DNA from: Luscinia megarhynchos
Taxonomy: Eukaryota > Chordata > Aves > Passeriformes > Turdidae
Direction: 5' to 3'
Assembly: GCA_034336665.1 (NCBI GenBank)
Contig: CM067589.1
Coordinates: 1,311,720-1,375,719 of the forward strand
DNA length: 64,000 nt
A program made the position numbers and the translations under genes. Under the pieces are notes generated by a model. The model had not been told where the DNA came from and ran no database searches. It saw nothing but the letters and a program-made list of their open reading frames with translations. Below, piece after piece: positions 1 through 12,990 of the stretch (position 1 is its first letter; each line of letters begins with the position of its first letter).

Positions 1-224
1 GCTCAGTTTGGGATTTGGAGCCAAAAAATCCCCAAATCCTTCAGCCAGCAGCTCCTGAAAACACCCAGGAAATAATTCCCACCTCCCATTTCCCCCACAG
101 GGAATCCCAGTGAAGATTTTTACACCAGAAACAACAAATGAACCTCTCCCAGCTGGAAAACCCCAAAATCCAGAGGGAATTCCATGGGAATCTCCTCTCC
201 AGGGTTTTTTTTTTCAGTCCTTAC
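1..224 (-). other. ZNF652: ZNF652 intron, partial
   Basis: This is the downstream intron following the exon at 225-369 on the minus strand. It begins with a GTAAGG donor (reverse complement of 219-224). The next ZNF652 exons, carrying the last zinc fingers and the proline/histidine-rich tail, lie beyond the left edge. I see no repeat or other gene here. Confidence 0.8.
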
Positions 225-369
225 CAGTGTGGGTTTTCATGTGCTCATCAAAATACTGCTTCATGTTGAAGTCCTTGCCACACCACTGGCACATGAACTG
301 CTTGTGCCCGATGTGGATGCTCATGTGGGAGCGCAGCTGGTACTTGTACTGGAACCTCTCATCGCAGTT
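225..369 (-). CDS. ZNF652: ZNF652 exon with C2H2 fingers (NCDERF to MKTHT)
   Basis: A 145-bp coding exon of the zinc-finger transcription repressor ZNF652. It encodes 48 residues plus one base, starting [19 protein letters not shown] and ending DEHMKTHT. It completes the finger whose first cysteine is in the previous exon and holds a full finger with CQWC and H-x3-H. The acceptor is CCCCCAG before AAC and the donor is ACTG/GTAAGG, so the exon ends in phase 1, as expected for a following Gly-Glu-Lys-Pro linker. The sequence agrees with my recollection of mammalian ZNF652 almost residue for residue, with no frameshift. In this model it is residues 379-426. ZNF652 is a nuclear protein known to recruit the CBFA2T3 (ETO family) corepressor. 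Confidence 0.95.
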
Positions 370-529
370 CTGGGGGAAAAAATGGGAATTTTGGGTGTTT
401 GGGAGGCTGAGGAGTGAGCCCTGGAGGGGCTAGGAGGGCAGGGACAGCTCATAAAAATGATGGAGTTTGTTTAGATTTTTTTAAAAGTGTGTTTTATTGA
501 GGGTTGGGATAAAGGGGCTGGAGCGAGGA

Positions 530-1030
530 GGGTGGAATGGCTGGAATTGGGTGGGAAAAGATGGAATTGGGGAGGGGAAAGCTGGAATTGGGGGGAAAAG
601 ATGGAATTGGGGTGGGGAAAGCTGAAATTGGGGGGAAACTGGAATTGGGGGGGGAACTGGAATTGGGTGGGGAAAGATGGAATTGGGGGGAAAAGCTGGA
701 ATTGGATGAGAAAAGCTGGAACAGGGAGGGAAAAGCTGGAGTTGGGTGGGAAAAGATGGAATTGGGTGGGAAAAAGATGGAATTGGGAGGGAAAAGCTGG
801 AGTTGGGTGGAAAAGAACTGGAATTGAGAGGGAAAAGCTGGAAGTGGGGGGAGATGGAATTGGGTGGAAAACTGGAATTAGGTGGAAAACTGGAATTAGG
901 TGGGAAAAGATGGAGTGGGGGGGAAAGATGGAATTGGGGGGAAAAGATGGAATTGGGTGGGGAAAGATGGAATTGGGAGGGAAAAGCTGGAATTGGGAGG
1001 GAAAACTGGAAGTGGGAGGGAAAAGCCTGG
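530..1030. repeat. Minisatellite, about 20-bp unit
   Basis: About 24 imperfect copies of a purine-rich unit close to TGGAATTGGGTGGGAAAAGC. It lies inside a ZNF652 intron. The absence of stop-forming words gives long open frames on both strands, but these are low-complexity and not genes. Confidence 0.9.
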
Positions 1031-1214
1031 CAGGGCAAAAGGCCAAGCCAGGAAAAAAGGGTTTCTGTGGGTGGAGCTCAGGCTGCTCTCTCTCCACTAG
1101 AGGACTCTGCCTCCCTCCCAGCCAGATCCTCAGGGCCTTTCCTGGCTCCTTTCCCAAAATTTGATAAAATGACCCTTAATTCCCACCCCATCCAATCCCA
1201 TTCCCACCCCCTGG

Positions 1215-1935
<721 letters not shown>

Positions 1936-1949
1936 CCCTGACCATTTCA

Positions 1950-2280
1950 TCTCCTCCTGATAATTTCAATTTCCCCTATTTTAACTCCCCCTGACCATTC
2001 TAAACCCCTCTGACCATTCCATTCCAACTCCCCCTGACAATTTCAATTCCCCCTGACCATTTTAACCCCTTTAGACCATTCTAACCCCCCCTGCCCATTT
2101 CATTTTAACTCCCCCTGATAATTTCAATTTCCCCTGACTATTTTAACCCCTCTGACCATTCTAATTCCCCCTGATCATTTCATTCTAACTCCCCCTGACA
2201 ATTTCAATTCCCCCTGACCATTTTAACCCCTTTAGACCATTCTAACCCCCCCTGCCCATTTCATTCCACCCCTCCCCAGC
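1950..2280. repeat. Minisatellite, about 18-bp unit
   Basis: Degenerate copies of a unit like CCCCTGACCATTTTAACC, with variants containing CAATTTCAATT. It fills the ZNF652 intron between the exons at 1669 and 2305. Confidence 0.85.
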
Positions 2281-2304
2281 CCGGGTGGGACCCTCAGGAC
2301 TCAC

Positions 2305-2452
2305 CAACCATGTGTTTGCGCACGTGGGCCATGGTGTAGAACTTCTTCTCGCAGATCTCGCAGGAGAATTTCTTCTCGGCGTAGCCGTGCACGATCTTGA
2401 TGTGCTCGTGGAGGGACCAGAGCTTCTTGAAGGATTTGTTGCAGGACACGCA
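2305..2452 (-). CDS. ZNF652: ZNF652 exon with two C2H2 fingers (CVSCNKSF to VRKHMV)
   Basis: A 148-bp exon of ZNF652, 49 codons plus one base. It begins [19 protein letters not shown] and continues through [21 protein letters not shown], so it encodes two C2H2 fingers without classical TGEKP linkers (the spacer is GYAEKK). The acceptor CCCCAG joins the phase-0 end of the exon at 7509 (NIQ to CVSC). The donor GTTG/GTGAGT leaves one base that completes an alanine with the next exon. The translation is as I recall for mammals, consistent with strong constraint on the DNA-binding region. It covers residues 291-339. Confidence 0.95.
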
Positions 2453-2639
2453 CTGGGGTGGGCACAGAACAGAGAGGGGGTGGGGGTCAAGCTGAGGTTT
2501 GGTTTAAAAAAGTCCCAAAGGGTGAAAGAGGTGCCTGAGAATGAGAATTTTGGGGGTTACACCTGAGGGGAGAAGAGGGGAGGTTCTGGTGCCTCCTGAT
2601 CCCCCAAAATCCAACAGCAGGAGCCACAGAGGGAGAGCT

Positions 2640-3340
2640 CCACAAACTCCTGGGAGGGAAAATCCAAACTCTTGGAGAGGGAAAATCCAAACTCTTTTGG
2701 AGAGGGAAAATCCAAATCCCTGGAGGGTAAGCAATCCAAACCCTTGGAGAGGGAAAATCCAAACTCTTGGAGAGGGAAAATCCAAACCCTCAGAGTGGAA
2801 AGGATCCAAACCCTCAGAGTAGGAAGGATCCAAATTCTTGGAGAGGGAAGGATCCAAACTCCCTGGAGGGTAAAGAATCCAAACTCTTGGAGAAGGAAAA
2901 TCCAAACCCTCAGAGTGGGAAGGATCAAAACTCCCAGAGAGGAGATCCAAGCCCATGGAGGGCAAAGAATCCAAACCATTGGAGAGGGAAGGATCCAAAT
3001 CCTTGGAGAGGGAAAATCCAAATCCTTGGAGAGGGAAGGATCCAAACCCTGAGAGTAGGAAGGACCCGAATTCTTGGAGAGGGAAGGATCCAAATCCTTG
3101 GAGAGGGAAAATCCAAATCCCTGGAGGGCAAAGAATCCAAACTCTTGAAGAGAGAAAATCTGAAGCCTCAGGAAGGATCCAAATCCCTGGATAGAGAAAA
3201 TCCAAACTCTTGGAGAGGGAAAATCCAAACTCTTGGAGAGCAAACAATCCAAACCCTTGGAGTGCAAAAATCAAACATTTTCAGTGAGAAGGATCCAGAC
3301 CCTCGGTCAGACAAGAATCCAAACTCCTGGAGTGGGAAGA
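2640..3340. repeat. Minisatellite, about 23-bp unit
   Basis: About 30 copies of a unit whose core is GAGAGGGAAAATCCAAACTC, with lengths varying by a few bases and a GGAAGGATCC variant. It lies in a ZNF652 intron. Confidence 0.9.
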
Positions 3341-3429
3341 ACCCAACAGAGCTGGAGGAGGCCAACACCAATAAATTCCCAAAGCCCCATCCAGCCCTTC
3401 CTGCCCCCCCAAATCCAGGTGTGGCCAGT

Positions 3430-4670
3430 CCAGGCTCCATCCCCACGGAAATCAGCTCTGATCCTCTGGATCTCCATGGAAATCAGCTCCATCCCTCTGG
3501 ATCCTCATGGAAATCAGCGCTGATCCCTTTGGATCCCCATGGAAATCAGCTCTGATCCCTCTGGATCCCCATGGAAATCAGCTCTGATCCCTCTGGATCC
3601 CCATGGAAATCAGCTCTATCCCGCTGGATCCTCATGGAAATCAGCTCTGATCCCTCTGGATCCCCATGGAAATCAGCTCTATCCCTCTGGATCCTCATGG
3701 AAATCAGCTCTGATCCCTCTGGATCTCCATGGAAATCAGCTCTATCCCGCTGGATCCTCATGGAAATCAGCTCTGATCCCTCTGGATCTCCATGGAAATC
3801 AGCTCTGATCCCTCTGGATCCTCATGGAAATCAGCTCTATCCCGCTGGATCCTCATGGAAATCAGCTCTGATCCCTCTGGATCCCCATGGAAATCAGCTC
3901 TATCCCGCTGGATCCTCATGGAAATCAGCTCTGATCCTCTGGATCCCCATGGAAATCAGCTCTGATCCCTCTGGATCCCCATGGAAATCAGCTCTATCCC
4001 GCTGGATCCTCATGGAAATCAGCTCTGATCCCTCTGGATCTCCATGGAAATCAGCCCCATCCCTCTGGATCCTCATGGAGATCAGCTCTACTCCTCTGGA
4101 TCTCCATGGACATAATCTCTGACCCCTCTGGATCTCCATGGAAATCAGCTGTGATCCTCTGGATCCCCCTGGAAATAATCTCTGATCCTCTGGATCCTCA
4201 TGGAAATAATCTCTGATCCTCTGGATCTCCATGGAAATAATTTCTGATCCTCTGGATCCTCATGGAAATCAGCTCCATCCCTCTGGATCCCCATGGAAAT
4301 CAGCTCCATCCCTGTGGATCTCCATGAAACTCAGCTCTGATCCTTCTGGATCTCCATGGAAATCATCTCTGATCCTCTGGATCTCCATGGAAATCAGCTC
4401 TGATCCCTCTGGATCCTCATGGAAATCAGTTCCATCCCTCTGGATCTCCATGGAAATCAGCTCTGATCCTTCTGGATCTCCATGGAAATCAGCTCCATCC
4501 CTCTGGATCCTCATGGAAATCAGCTCTGATCCCTCTGGATCCTCATGGAAATCAGCTCCATCCCTCTGGATCCTCATGGAAATCAGCTCCATCCGTCTGG
4601 ATCCTGATGGAAATCAATTCCATCCCTCTGGATCCCCATGGAAATCAGCTCTGATCCCTCTGGACATTCC
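3430..4670. repeat. Minisatellite, about 32-bp unit
   Basis: Nearly 40 copies of a 27 to 33 bp unit containing TCTGGATCCTCATGGAAATC followed by AGCTCTGATCCC. Variants alternate GGATCCCCATGG, GGATCCTCATGG and GGATCTCCATGG in a mosaic, which suggests repeated unequal exchange. Almost every copy has a BamHI-like GGATCC or a GGATCT. Confidence 0.92.
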
Positions 4671-6769
4671 AGGATCAGCTCCTGGAGCAAATCCAGTCCC
4701 CAGCTCCTCTTGCTGTGTTCTCCTCGCTCATTAAAGGCACCACTGGAAGTCCAAAATGTGACAATTCCTTCCCAAAACTCCCGTGGAATGTCCAGGAATT
4801 CAGCCCCATTGAGGATTTCAGGCAGCTCTTCCTAAAAAAACTTCATTTTCCGAGGTGGGAATCCCAGCTGGAAATCCTGGAGCGTGAGGGAACTGAATCA
4901 TCTTCACCTTGCAGGGCACATTCAGGAACTCTGCCTTGTTTTTGGGTTTTTTTGGGATTTTTGGGATATCTCCACTTCCCAGCCCAATTCCCACCCTTTC
5001 CCTATCAGTCAGAAGGGCTGGGTGCTGATTAATTAATGAATTAATCAATCCTGCTCCTTTGGGATTCTGTTTCTTCTCTCTGCAGGTTTGGGAATTCTGG
5101 TGTAGGCACCGAGGGGAGGCTCTGCCCCCACAGCTGAGATGGGGAAAAAAATTCCTAGAGAGCAAAGAAATCCCAAATCCTTGGATTTCCAGCAAAAAGA
5201 GCCCCTGGAGGGGACAAATCTCCAGTAAAATTAAAGATTAAAACACTGAGAGGAACCACACAGAGACGACAGAAATTCGGTGAAGCTGCCGATTGTGACG
5301 GATGAAAAAGCAGAAATTCCCTGGAAAAAACAGATTTATTCCACCCCTGGGATGAAAAACTGGGAGGAGCCAGCCTTGGTTTGCCTTTCATTTCAATGTT
5401 AAACCATTTTTATTCCAGGACAAAGCTCCCCCTTGACACATTTAACCCTGAATTAAGGAAGATTTTAATTTTCCCTCAATCCTTATTGGAAATTGGAATA
5501 AAAACACATCCCAAAGGTCAGGACAGAACAAGAATTGCTGGATTTATTCGTGGATATTGAGGATTTGGAGGTGACAGGATCATTTTCCTCTGGATTTAAA
5601 CCATAATTTCTGTAATTTCTCTTTTTTCTATCACTTTTGGACACATGTGTGGATGGATACAGGAAATATCTCCATTTTATGTGTTCAAAATATTCAGGAA
5701 TTCCCGCTTTAATTTTTAATTCCTGCTTCAATTTTTATGCTGTGAATGAACCCCCTGCATGCTGAGGCATCTCTTAAATTCCCATTTAAACATTCCCTGC
5801 TGCACTGAACTTTTAAAATATTTCTTTCAAAAGCTGCAAGAATTAAATTTATATTAATAAATCCTTCCTTGAGCTGAAACAAGGAAAAAAAAATACCAGC
5901 CTGGAGTTAAAAAGAGCTGGGCAAAGAGTTTGGAAAAGAGAAATTGCAATAAATATTCCACATCTCCCCCACAGCAGGAGCTGAGGATCAACCCAGCCCA
6001 GCATTGAAAGCAAACAAACAATGAAAAATGTGCAACTATTGTGCTCAAACTCTCACACAAAAAAAAAATCCAAATTCCAGCTGCCCAAAAATCCAACTGG
6101 GGCCGCTGCTGCTGGGAGGATTTCAGGAGATGGGTGAAAAAAAGGCCAAAAAAAGCAGATTTTGGGGTGCCACAGAGAGGAGCAGTGCCCCAATTTCCAC
6201 AGGACAGGAAAAAAAACAAAAACAAAAATAAAAGGGAGCAGAAATTCTGGAGCTCTTCCCACAGCTCCCAAAATTCTCCAGCTGAGCTGAGCTGCTCCTG
6301 CCATGGCTGGGGGAAATCAGAAAAAAAATTGAGATTTTTATGTTTTCAGGTAGATTTGTTGGGGTTTCCTGCTGGGGAAGGGGTGCAGGTGCAGAATTCC
6401 AACCCCACAGAAACACTCGGGAATTCCCTTTGTCTCGTGCTCTCAGTGGGGTTTAAATCCCATTTTAAGCCCAGCTCAGGTCCTGACTCCACTGCTGCCT
6501 CTCTGGGATCTGAGATTTCCCATTCCAGGGAATTCCTGGAGCTCTGCACACCTCCCCTGGCCAGGCTGTGAGGTTTTATTGTGCATTTCAATAACTCTGA
6601 AACCCCTGGAAGTCTCGACTCAGTGAGAGCTGCGGGTGCTGAGCAGGAAGAGGAGGATTTACCACAGAAACTCAGATTTTTGGGATCAGTTACTTCAGAT
6701 TCTGACCCTGCTAAAGGAGCTCTGTGCTCCCAACTCACAGTTTACTCCTGGAGTAACTGCTCAGAGCAG

Positions 6770-7525
6770 CTGAGCACTCTTTTCCCTGCCATGCCCTGCT
6801 TTTTGGGAGACCCCAAAATGCGGGATAAGGCACCTGGAGCCGTATGAAAAGAAATTTTTTCATTTTTTTTCCCCCTGTGAAGCTTCCACCAGCCGGATCC
6901 AAGGCATGCCAGGAGGTGTGGGGACCTGGCAAGCAGTCGAGCAGAACCTACCTGGAATTTTTTTCACTCTTTTCCCTGCCATGCCCTGCTTTTGGGAGAC
7001 CCCAAAATGCGGGATAAGGCACCTGGAGCCACGTAAAAATGATTTTTTTTTTTTTTCCCCCTGTGAAGCTTCCACCAGCTGGATCCAGGGCACACCAGGA
7101 AGTGTGGAGACCTGGCAAGCAGTCGAGCAGAACCTACCTGGATTTTTTTTTTCACTTTTTTCCCTGCCATGCCCTGCTTTTGGGAGACCCCAAAATGCAG
7201 GATAAGGCACCTGGAGCCGTGTAAAAAGTATTTTTTTTTTTTCCCCTGTGAAGCTTCCACCAGCAAGATCCAGGGCATGCCAGGAGGTGTGGGGACCTGG
7301 CAAGCAGTCGAGCAGAACCTACCTGGATGTTTTTTTCACTCTTTTCCCTGCCATGCCCTGCTTTTGGGAGACCCCAAAATGCAGGATATGGCACCTGGAG
7401 GCGCGTAAAAAGAAATTTTTTTTTTTTTCCCCTGTGGAGCTTCCACCAGCTGGATCCAGGGCATGCCAGGAGGTGTGGGGACCTGGCAAGCAGTCGAGCA
7501 GAACCTACCTGGATGTTTTTTTCAC
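6770..7525. repeat. 186-bp tandem repeat, four copies, including a ZNF652 splice donor
   Basis: Four copies with a period of 185-186 bp. Each starts on the minus strand with the last about 15 bases of the ZNF652 exon (AAAAAAACATCCAG) and its donor GTAGGT, then about 165 bp of intron with an A-rich tract. The donor boundaries fall at 7509/7508 (the genuine one), 7323/7322, 7138/7137 and 6952/6951. The copy nearest the exon joins the intact coding sequence. Confidence 0.93.
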
Positions 7526-8378
7526 AGTCAGTTTGCTGGTGGAGGGACAGCTCACTCTCTAGCACAAATTTCTTCCCACATTTGTCGCAGATCTGCATCC
7601 GCCTGTGGGTGACGTTCATGTGCTTCTCCAGGTACCAGCGTGTGTTAAACACCCTGGGGCACTTCTCACAGGTCAGAGTCTCCTTCTCTTCACACTTTGC
7701 TTTCTGCACAGGTGCCTTGGGCTCCTTTGCAGTTTTCTTCTTGCGCTTGGGGGGCTCCGCGCCCTTCCTGCGGCCCCGCGTCGCTCGGGGCGCCGGCGAG
7801 GCGGCGGCGGCCGCGGCAGAGGCGGCTCTCCTGCTTCTCCTCTGGCCAACACTAACCTTCTCCACTCTTTTCTCCTTTTTCTTCTGCCTCTCATTCTCCT
7901 CATAATCATTACTGTCTTCCGTGGCCTCTTCCCCACTGTCACCCTCCTCTTCCTCACTGCTGCTCTTAAGGACAGCAGTCTCTTTGGACTGGGAGGGGAC
8001 ACCCTTCTCCCCTTTGGACACATTTAAGGTTTGGTTGTTAAGGTTTACCTCCACTATAATCTGCTCCCTTTTGTAAGTCACTTCATCTTCCTCCTCTTCC
8101 TCCTCCTCCTCAGAGTCGTCAGAGTTTTCCCTGTCTTCTTTCACAGCCCGGACCTCTCCTACCGCTCTGCTCTCCCTGAAAAACGGCTGCTCCTCCCTCT
8201 CGTGGAGGTGGCCTTTGCTCACTTTGCTGTCCACCAGCACCGAGAAGGGGCTCCCTGACTCCCTCTTGTACACCTTGGTGGACAGGTCGAGCTCCTGGCC
8301 GGGGTAGAAGGCGGCGGGCGGCCCCTCCTGCGCCATGCCGGCCCCGGGGGGGGGCTCGCCCTTGGCTGCCTGGCTCAT
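7509..8378 (-). CDS. ZNF652: ZNF652 first coding exon
   Basis: A 290-codon segment encoding the N-terminal half of ZNF652. It begins [19 protein letters not shown], matches the conserved [17 protein letters not shown] block, and has an acidic run around [13 protein letters not shown], the block [19 protein letters not shown], a second acidic stretch, a basic Ala/Arg/Lys region (PPKRKKK) and two zinc fingers (CEKCPRVF and CDKCGKKF), the second ending in cysteine (HQQTDC). It ends KNIQ at a CAG/GTAGGT donor. The in-frame stop TAA at 8543-8541 bounds the start. Met at 8378 aligns with the human N-terminal MS; Met15 at 8336 (MAQE) has the better Kozak context (G at -3 and +4) and may be used. The Ala run and Pro-rich N-terminus are more GC-driven than in mammals. 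Confidence 0.93.
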
Positions 8379-8544
8379 CTGGGGGGGCTCATGGGGCGCC
8401 CTCCGTCTCGGGGGGGCTGCTCCGGCCCGGCGCCTCTTCCATGGGAGGGTCCTGGGGGGCTGGGCTGGGCGGAGGCTCGGGATCACGGCAGGGGCAGGGC
8501 CAGGAGGGATCCTCGGCGGCAAGCGCAGCCCTCGAGCATTTTAT
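8379..8544 (-). other. ZNF652: ZNF652 5' UTR portion of the first coding exon
   Basis: On the minus strand a strong acceptor (GTCTCTTGCAG) precedes the exon at 8544. The leader contains an out-of-frame ATG at 8539 opening an 18-codon uORF ([18 protein letters not shown]) that stops before the main start. Spliced to the candidate leader exon at 20,279, this uORF would extend in frame to an earlier ATG. Confidence 0.7.
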
Positions 8545-8689
8545 CTGCAAGAGACAACGGGGAGAGGAGAGAGGCGTCAGTGGGAAATGCCTGGGGGGGT
8601 TTGGGGGGCTGGGGGGGGTTTCAGTAGGAGCTGGGTGAGGGTGGGGTGGGGAAAGGGAGGGACAAGTATCAGGGGTCAGGAGAATTCCC

Positions 8690-9390
8690 AGGGAATGGAA
8701 ATCCAGGCAAGGGATACTCTCCATCCACCACAGAATCACCTCTGGGCCACAGCTGTTTCTCCCAGGTTTTCTGGGAGCACTGACAGCCCCACAAATATCA
8801 GAATTCCCAGCAGGTGTGGAAATCCAGGCAAGGAATATTCTCCATCCATCAGAGATCACCATAACAATTTCTCCCGGATTTTTTGGGAGCACTGACAGTC
8901 TCACAAATATCAGAATTCCCAGCAGCAGATTCCCAAGGTGTGGAAATCCCATCAAGGAATATTCTCCATCCATCAGAGATCATCATAATTATTTCTCCTG
9001 GATTTTCTGGGAGCACTGACAGCCCCACAAATATCAGAATTCCCAGCAGCAGATTTCCAAAGTGTGGAAATCCAGGCAAGGGATACTCTCCATCCACCAC
9101 AGAATCACCTCTGGGGCACAACCATTTCTCCTGGATTTTTGGGAGAACTCATGGTCCCACAAATATCAGAATTCCCAGCAAGTGTGGAAATCCAGGTAAG
9201 GAATATTCTCCATCCATCAGAGATCACCATAACAATTTCTCCCGGATTTTTTGGGAGCATTGACAGCCTCACAAATATCAGAATTCCCAGCACCAGATTT
9301 CCAAAGTGTGGAAATCCAGGCAAGGGATATTCTCCAACCATCAGAGATCACCATAATGGTTTCTCCTGGATTTTTGGGAGCACTGATGGC
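8690..9390. repeat. Tandem repeat, 112-132 bp unit, about six copies
   Basis: Copies are anchored on ACAAATATCAGAATTCCCAG at 8791, 8903, 9027, 9159 and 9271. The unit also includes ATTCTCCATCCATCAGAGAT and TTTTTGGGAGCACTGACAG. Spacing varies because some copies carry a short extra block (AGCAGATTTCCAAAG). Confidence 0.92.
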
Positions 9391-11589
9391 CCCCAAACCC
9401 TTCTCTGGCCCCACAAACCCACCCCAAACCTCCCCCAGGAAACCCTCACATATTCCAGAGCCACATTCCAACCACCTGTGGAATTCCAGCAGAGCCCTTC
9501 TCAGCAGGAAACACCCCAGAGATCCTGGATTTCCAGGGATTTGAGGAATTCTCCCTCTGTCTCTGTCTCCCTGAATCCCCACCAGCACAATATCACTCTG
9601 CCCATCCACACTTCCCCCGGGGTTTTCCAGGCTGGAATTTGCCCGGGACGCTGCCACTTCCTCCTGCAGGAAGCAACACGTGGTCCCTCATGGACACAAA
9701 GCAATCAATCCCTCACTTTTCTATCTCTCTCTTGGTTTTTTTTTTGTTTATTGTTTTTTGTTTGTTTTGACACAGAGGAAAAAAGAAAAAAATTCCAGTT
9801 TGGGAGCTCGGGATGGCAGCGGCAAGTTCAAGGTTTTGGGTTGGGCTGATCCCATCAGGAGTTCCTGAGTTAAACCTGGAGTTAAACCTGGGATTAGAGG
9901 GTGAAGGGAAGGAGAATTCAGGACAGGGACACCCCAAAATGGGATGAAAAGGACAAGAAATCCCATCCAGAGATTCCTCCCATGATCTCCAGCCTGGCCT
10001 GGGATATTTCCAGGGATGGAGCAGCCACAGCTTCCCTGGGAATTCCATCCCAGCCAGGAATTCCTTCCTGATATCCCACCCAATCCTCCTCTTTTCCAGA
10101 GATTCCTGCACTATCATTTCTGTTCCACCAGAATTTTCCTCTCCTCTGAGTGAATTTTAACTGGACAGGAGATGAACAGTTAATATTAATTATTAGTACC
10201 AATAAAGAGAATCTTTGTGCAGTGACACACTGGGGAAAGAAAGGCAAAATAACCAGTTTGATTATGAACTTCATTAAAAAAGCTTTGCGAGCACTTCTCC
10301 AAATTATTATTTTTTAATTATTTTTTATTATTTTATTTTTATTTTGAATTATTTTTTGAGGGTTTCCAAATTATTCCAGAGCATCCTGAAGGTGCCTGGC
10401 AGTGACTGCAGGGCTCATTCCCACTGCTCCAGCCTCAAATTTGAGGCAGGAAATCCCAGGAGATAATGCTGGCTTGTGGTCAGAACTCAAATATGAAATA
10501 AAAATATAAAATAAAAATATAAAATAAAAATATAAAATAAACTGATTTGGGCCAGCTGGAATTCCCAATCCTACACCCAGGAAAGCCGTGGGAAGGATGG
10601 ATCCCAGTTTAGCTTTTCCTAAGTGGGGATGAATTATTCAGGAGCTCAGAAAATTCCGTTTCATGTAGAAAATACCTAATTTTCTGATTATTTCCTCATT
10701 ATATTGAGCATCTCTAGGAAGCTGCAGGAGAAAATCAGGAATTTTACTGAGCTGGGAAAGCACCAAACTTGCCAGGAAAAGGAAATTTCACTTCCCCATT
10801 CCCCCTATTTTTTTGGCAAAAAAATTCCTGCCAATATTTTCACCTCTGCTCACGGAAGGGATGTTATTTGTAAAAAAACTCTTTATATCACCTCAAATCA
10901 AACCCACAGTGGAGTTTATTCTGAATTATCAAAGCTGTTTGCTGCAAAAACCACTTCACTCTGCAGCATTTGAACCTTTCACTGCCACCCTCGAGGGACC
11001 CACAACTTTCAAATCCATTATTTAAATAAAAACCAAAGCCCTCCTTGGCCATTTAGTACAAAAAGCAGCTCTGAACTACTGCCCTAAAATGCTCTTAAAA
11101 CACTTTTTTTCCCTCCCTTTTAAATTTCTAATCCCAAAGCAGAGTTTGGGGTTTTTTTAATCTCAAAACATCCAAAGGTTTTTTGCCCATTTTAAAGGTG
11201 AATTTAATTTTATCAAGGTTGATTTTTCCGCAGAACAACTTTCAGCCACGCTGCCAAAGGAGAGATGCAAGCCTTGATTAAGATGTAAAAAGGAAACGAG
11301 AGTTTCAAAGAGATTTTTGATGCTTATCAAGCCCCAAACCTGGGGAATATCTGCAGAAAGAAGCTGAGCAATCAAAGTCTCCGGCATGAAAAGCTCGAAC
11401 TCTGAAGGAAAAAAAAAAAGAAAAAAGGACAATTTGCAGACAAAAGAGTGGGTGGAGGAAACTGGTGAGTGTGTGGGAGCAACTTCACACCGAGTTTCTG
11501 AAGAAAAAACCGCATTTTTTGGTGTTTTCGGCGCTAAAAATAGAGATTTGGCTGGGCTGGGGAGGCCTCGGCCCGGCCTGAGGGGAGCG

Positions 11590-12990
11590 GGGCAGGCCCC
11601 AAGGAAAAAGTGAAAAAAACTGAGGGGAAAATGGGGGAAAAGTGAAAAAAACTGAGGGGAAAATGGGGAAAAAGTGAGGGAAAAGAGGATTTCAGGAGAA
11701 GGTGCAGATGTGAGGGGAAGAGGGATTGAGGGAAAATGAGGGTGTGAGGGGAAAAACTGAGGAAAAAACTGAGGGTGTGAGGAAAAATTAAAGGAAAAAA
11801 TGACTGAGGATATGAGGAACATCAAGAATTTTAAGAAAAGATGAGGGTGTGAGGAAAAAATTGAGGAAAAAATTGAGGGTGCGAGGGAAAAACTGAGGAA
11901 AAGATGAGGGTGTGAGGGGAAAAATTGAGGAAAAAATTGAGGAAAGGCTGAGGGTGTGAGGGAAAATCTACGGAAAAAATGACTGAGGATATGAAGAACA
12001 TCAAGAATTTTAGGAAAAGATGAGGGTGTGAGGGGAAAAATGAGGAAAAGATAAGGGTGTGAGGGAAAATTTAAGAAAAAACTGACTGAGGATGTGAGGA
12101 AAATCAAGGATTTGAGGAAAAGCTGAGGATGCGAGGAAAAAATTGAGGAAAAAATTGAGAAAAAGATGAGGGTGTGAGGAAATAATTGAAGAAAAAAATG
12201 AGGAAAAGCTGAGGGTGTGAGGGAAAAATTAAGGAAAAGCTGAGGGTGTGAGGAAAAAATTGAGGAAAAACTGAGGGTGAGAGGGAAAATTCAAGGAAAA
12301 AATGACTGAGGATGTGAGAAAAACAGGATTTCAGGAAAGGCTGAGGGAAAACTGAGGGTGTGAGGAAAAATTTGAGGAAAGGCTGAGGGTATGAGGGAAA
12401 ATTTAAGGAAAAACTGACTGAGGATATGAGGAAAATCAAGAATTTCAGGAAAAGCTGAGGGTGTGAGGAAAAAATTGAGGAAAAATTGAGGGTGTGAAGA
12501 AAAAATTGAGGAAAAGATGAGGGTGTGAGGGAAAATTTAAGGAAGAACTGACTGAGGATGTGAGGGAAAAAATGATGATTTCAGGAAAAGCTGAGTGTGT
12601 GAGGGAAAACTGAGATTGTGAGGGGAAAATTGAGAATTTCAGGAAAAGCTGAAGATGTGAGGAAAAAATTGAGGAAAAACTGAGGGTGTGAGGAAAGATT
12701 TAAGGAAAAGTTGATTGAGGATCTGAGGAAAATCAAGGATTTGAGGAATAGCTGAGTGTTTAAGAAAAGCTGAGGGTGTGAGGGGAAAACTGAAGATTTC
12801 AGGAAAAAATGAGGATTTTAGGAAAAGCTGAGGGTGTGAAGAAAAAACTGAAGATTTCAGGAAAAAAATGAGGATTTCAGGAAAAACTGAGGGGTGAGGA
12901 AAAAACTGAAGATTTCAGGGAAAAATGAGGATTTCAGGAAAAGCTGAAGATTTCAGGAAAAGCTGAGGGTGTGAGGATGTTTTCCATTTG
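11590..12990. repeat. Minisatellite, about 20-24 bp unit, 1.4 kb
   Basis: A purine-rich array of a variable unit like GGAAAAACTGAGGGTGTGAG, with variants GGATATGAGGAAAATCAAG and GATTTCAGGAAAAGCTGAG. There is a strong A+G bias on the plus strand. It lies in ZNF652 intron 1. Confidence 0.9.

Larger units (their letters stand above)
2453..7508 (-). other. ZNF652: ZNF652 intron, about 5.1 kb
   Basis: The intron between the large N-terminal exon and the CVSC exon. It holds arrays at 2640-3340, 3430-4670 and 6770-7525 (all listed). The stretch 4670-6770 is largely unique, moderately AT-rich, with short A/T homopolymers; I recognise no gene or element in it. Confidence 0.85.

Noticed and set aside
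7152..7508. C-terminal extension of the ZNF652 N-terminal exon frame
   Set aside because: The donor CAG/GTAGGT at 7509/7508 fits the next exon exactly; the extension is the 186-bp intronic repeat read through.
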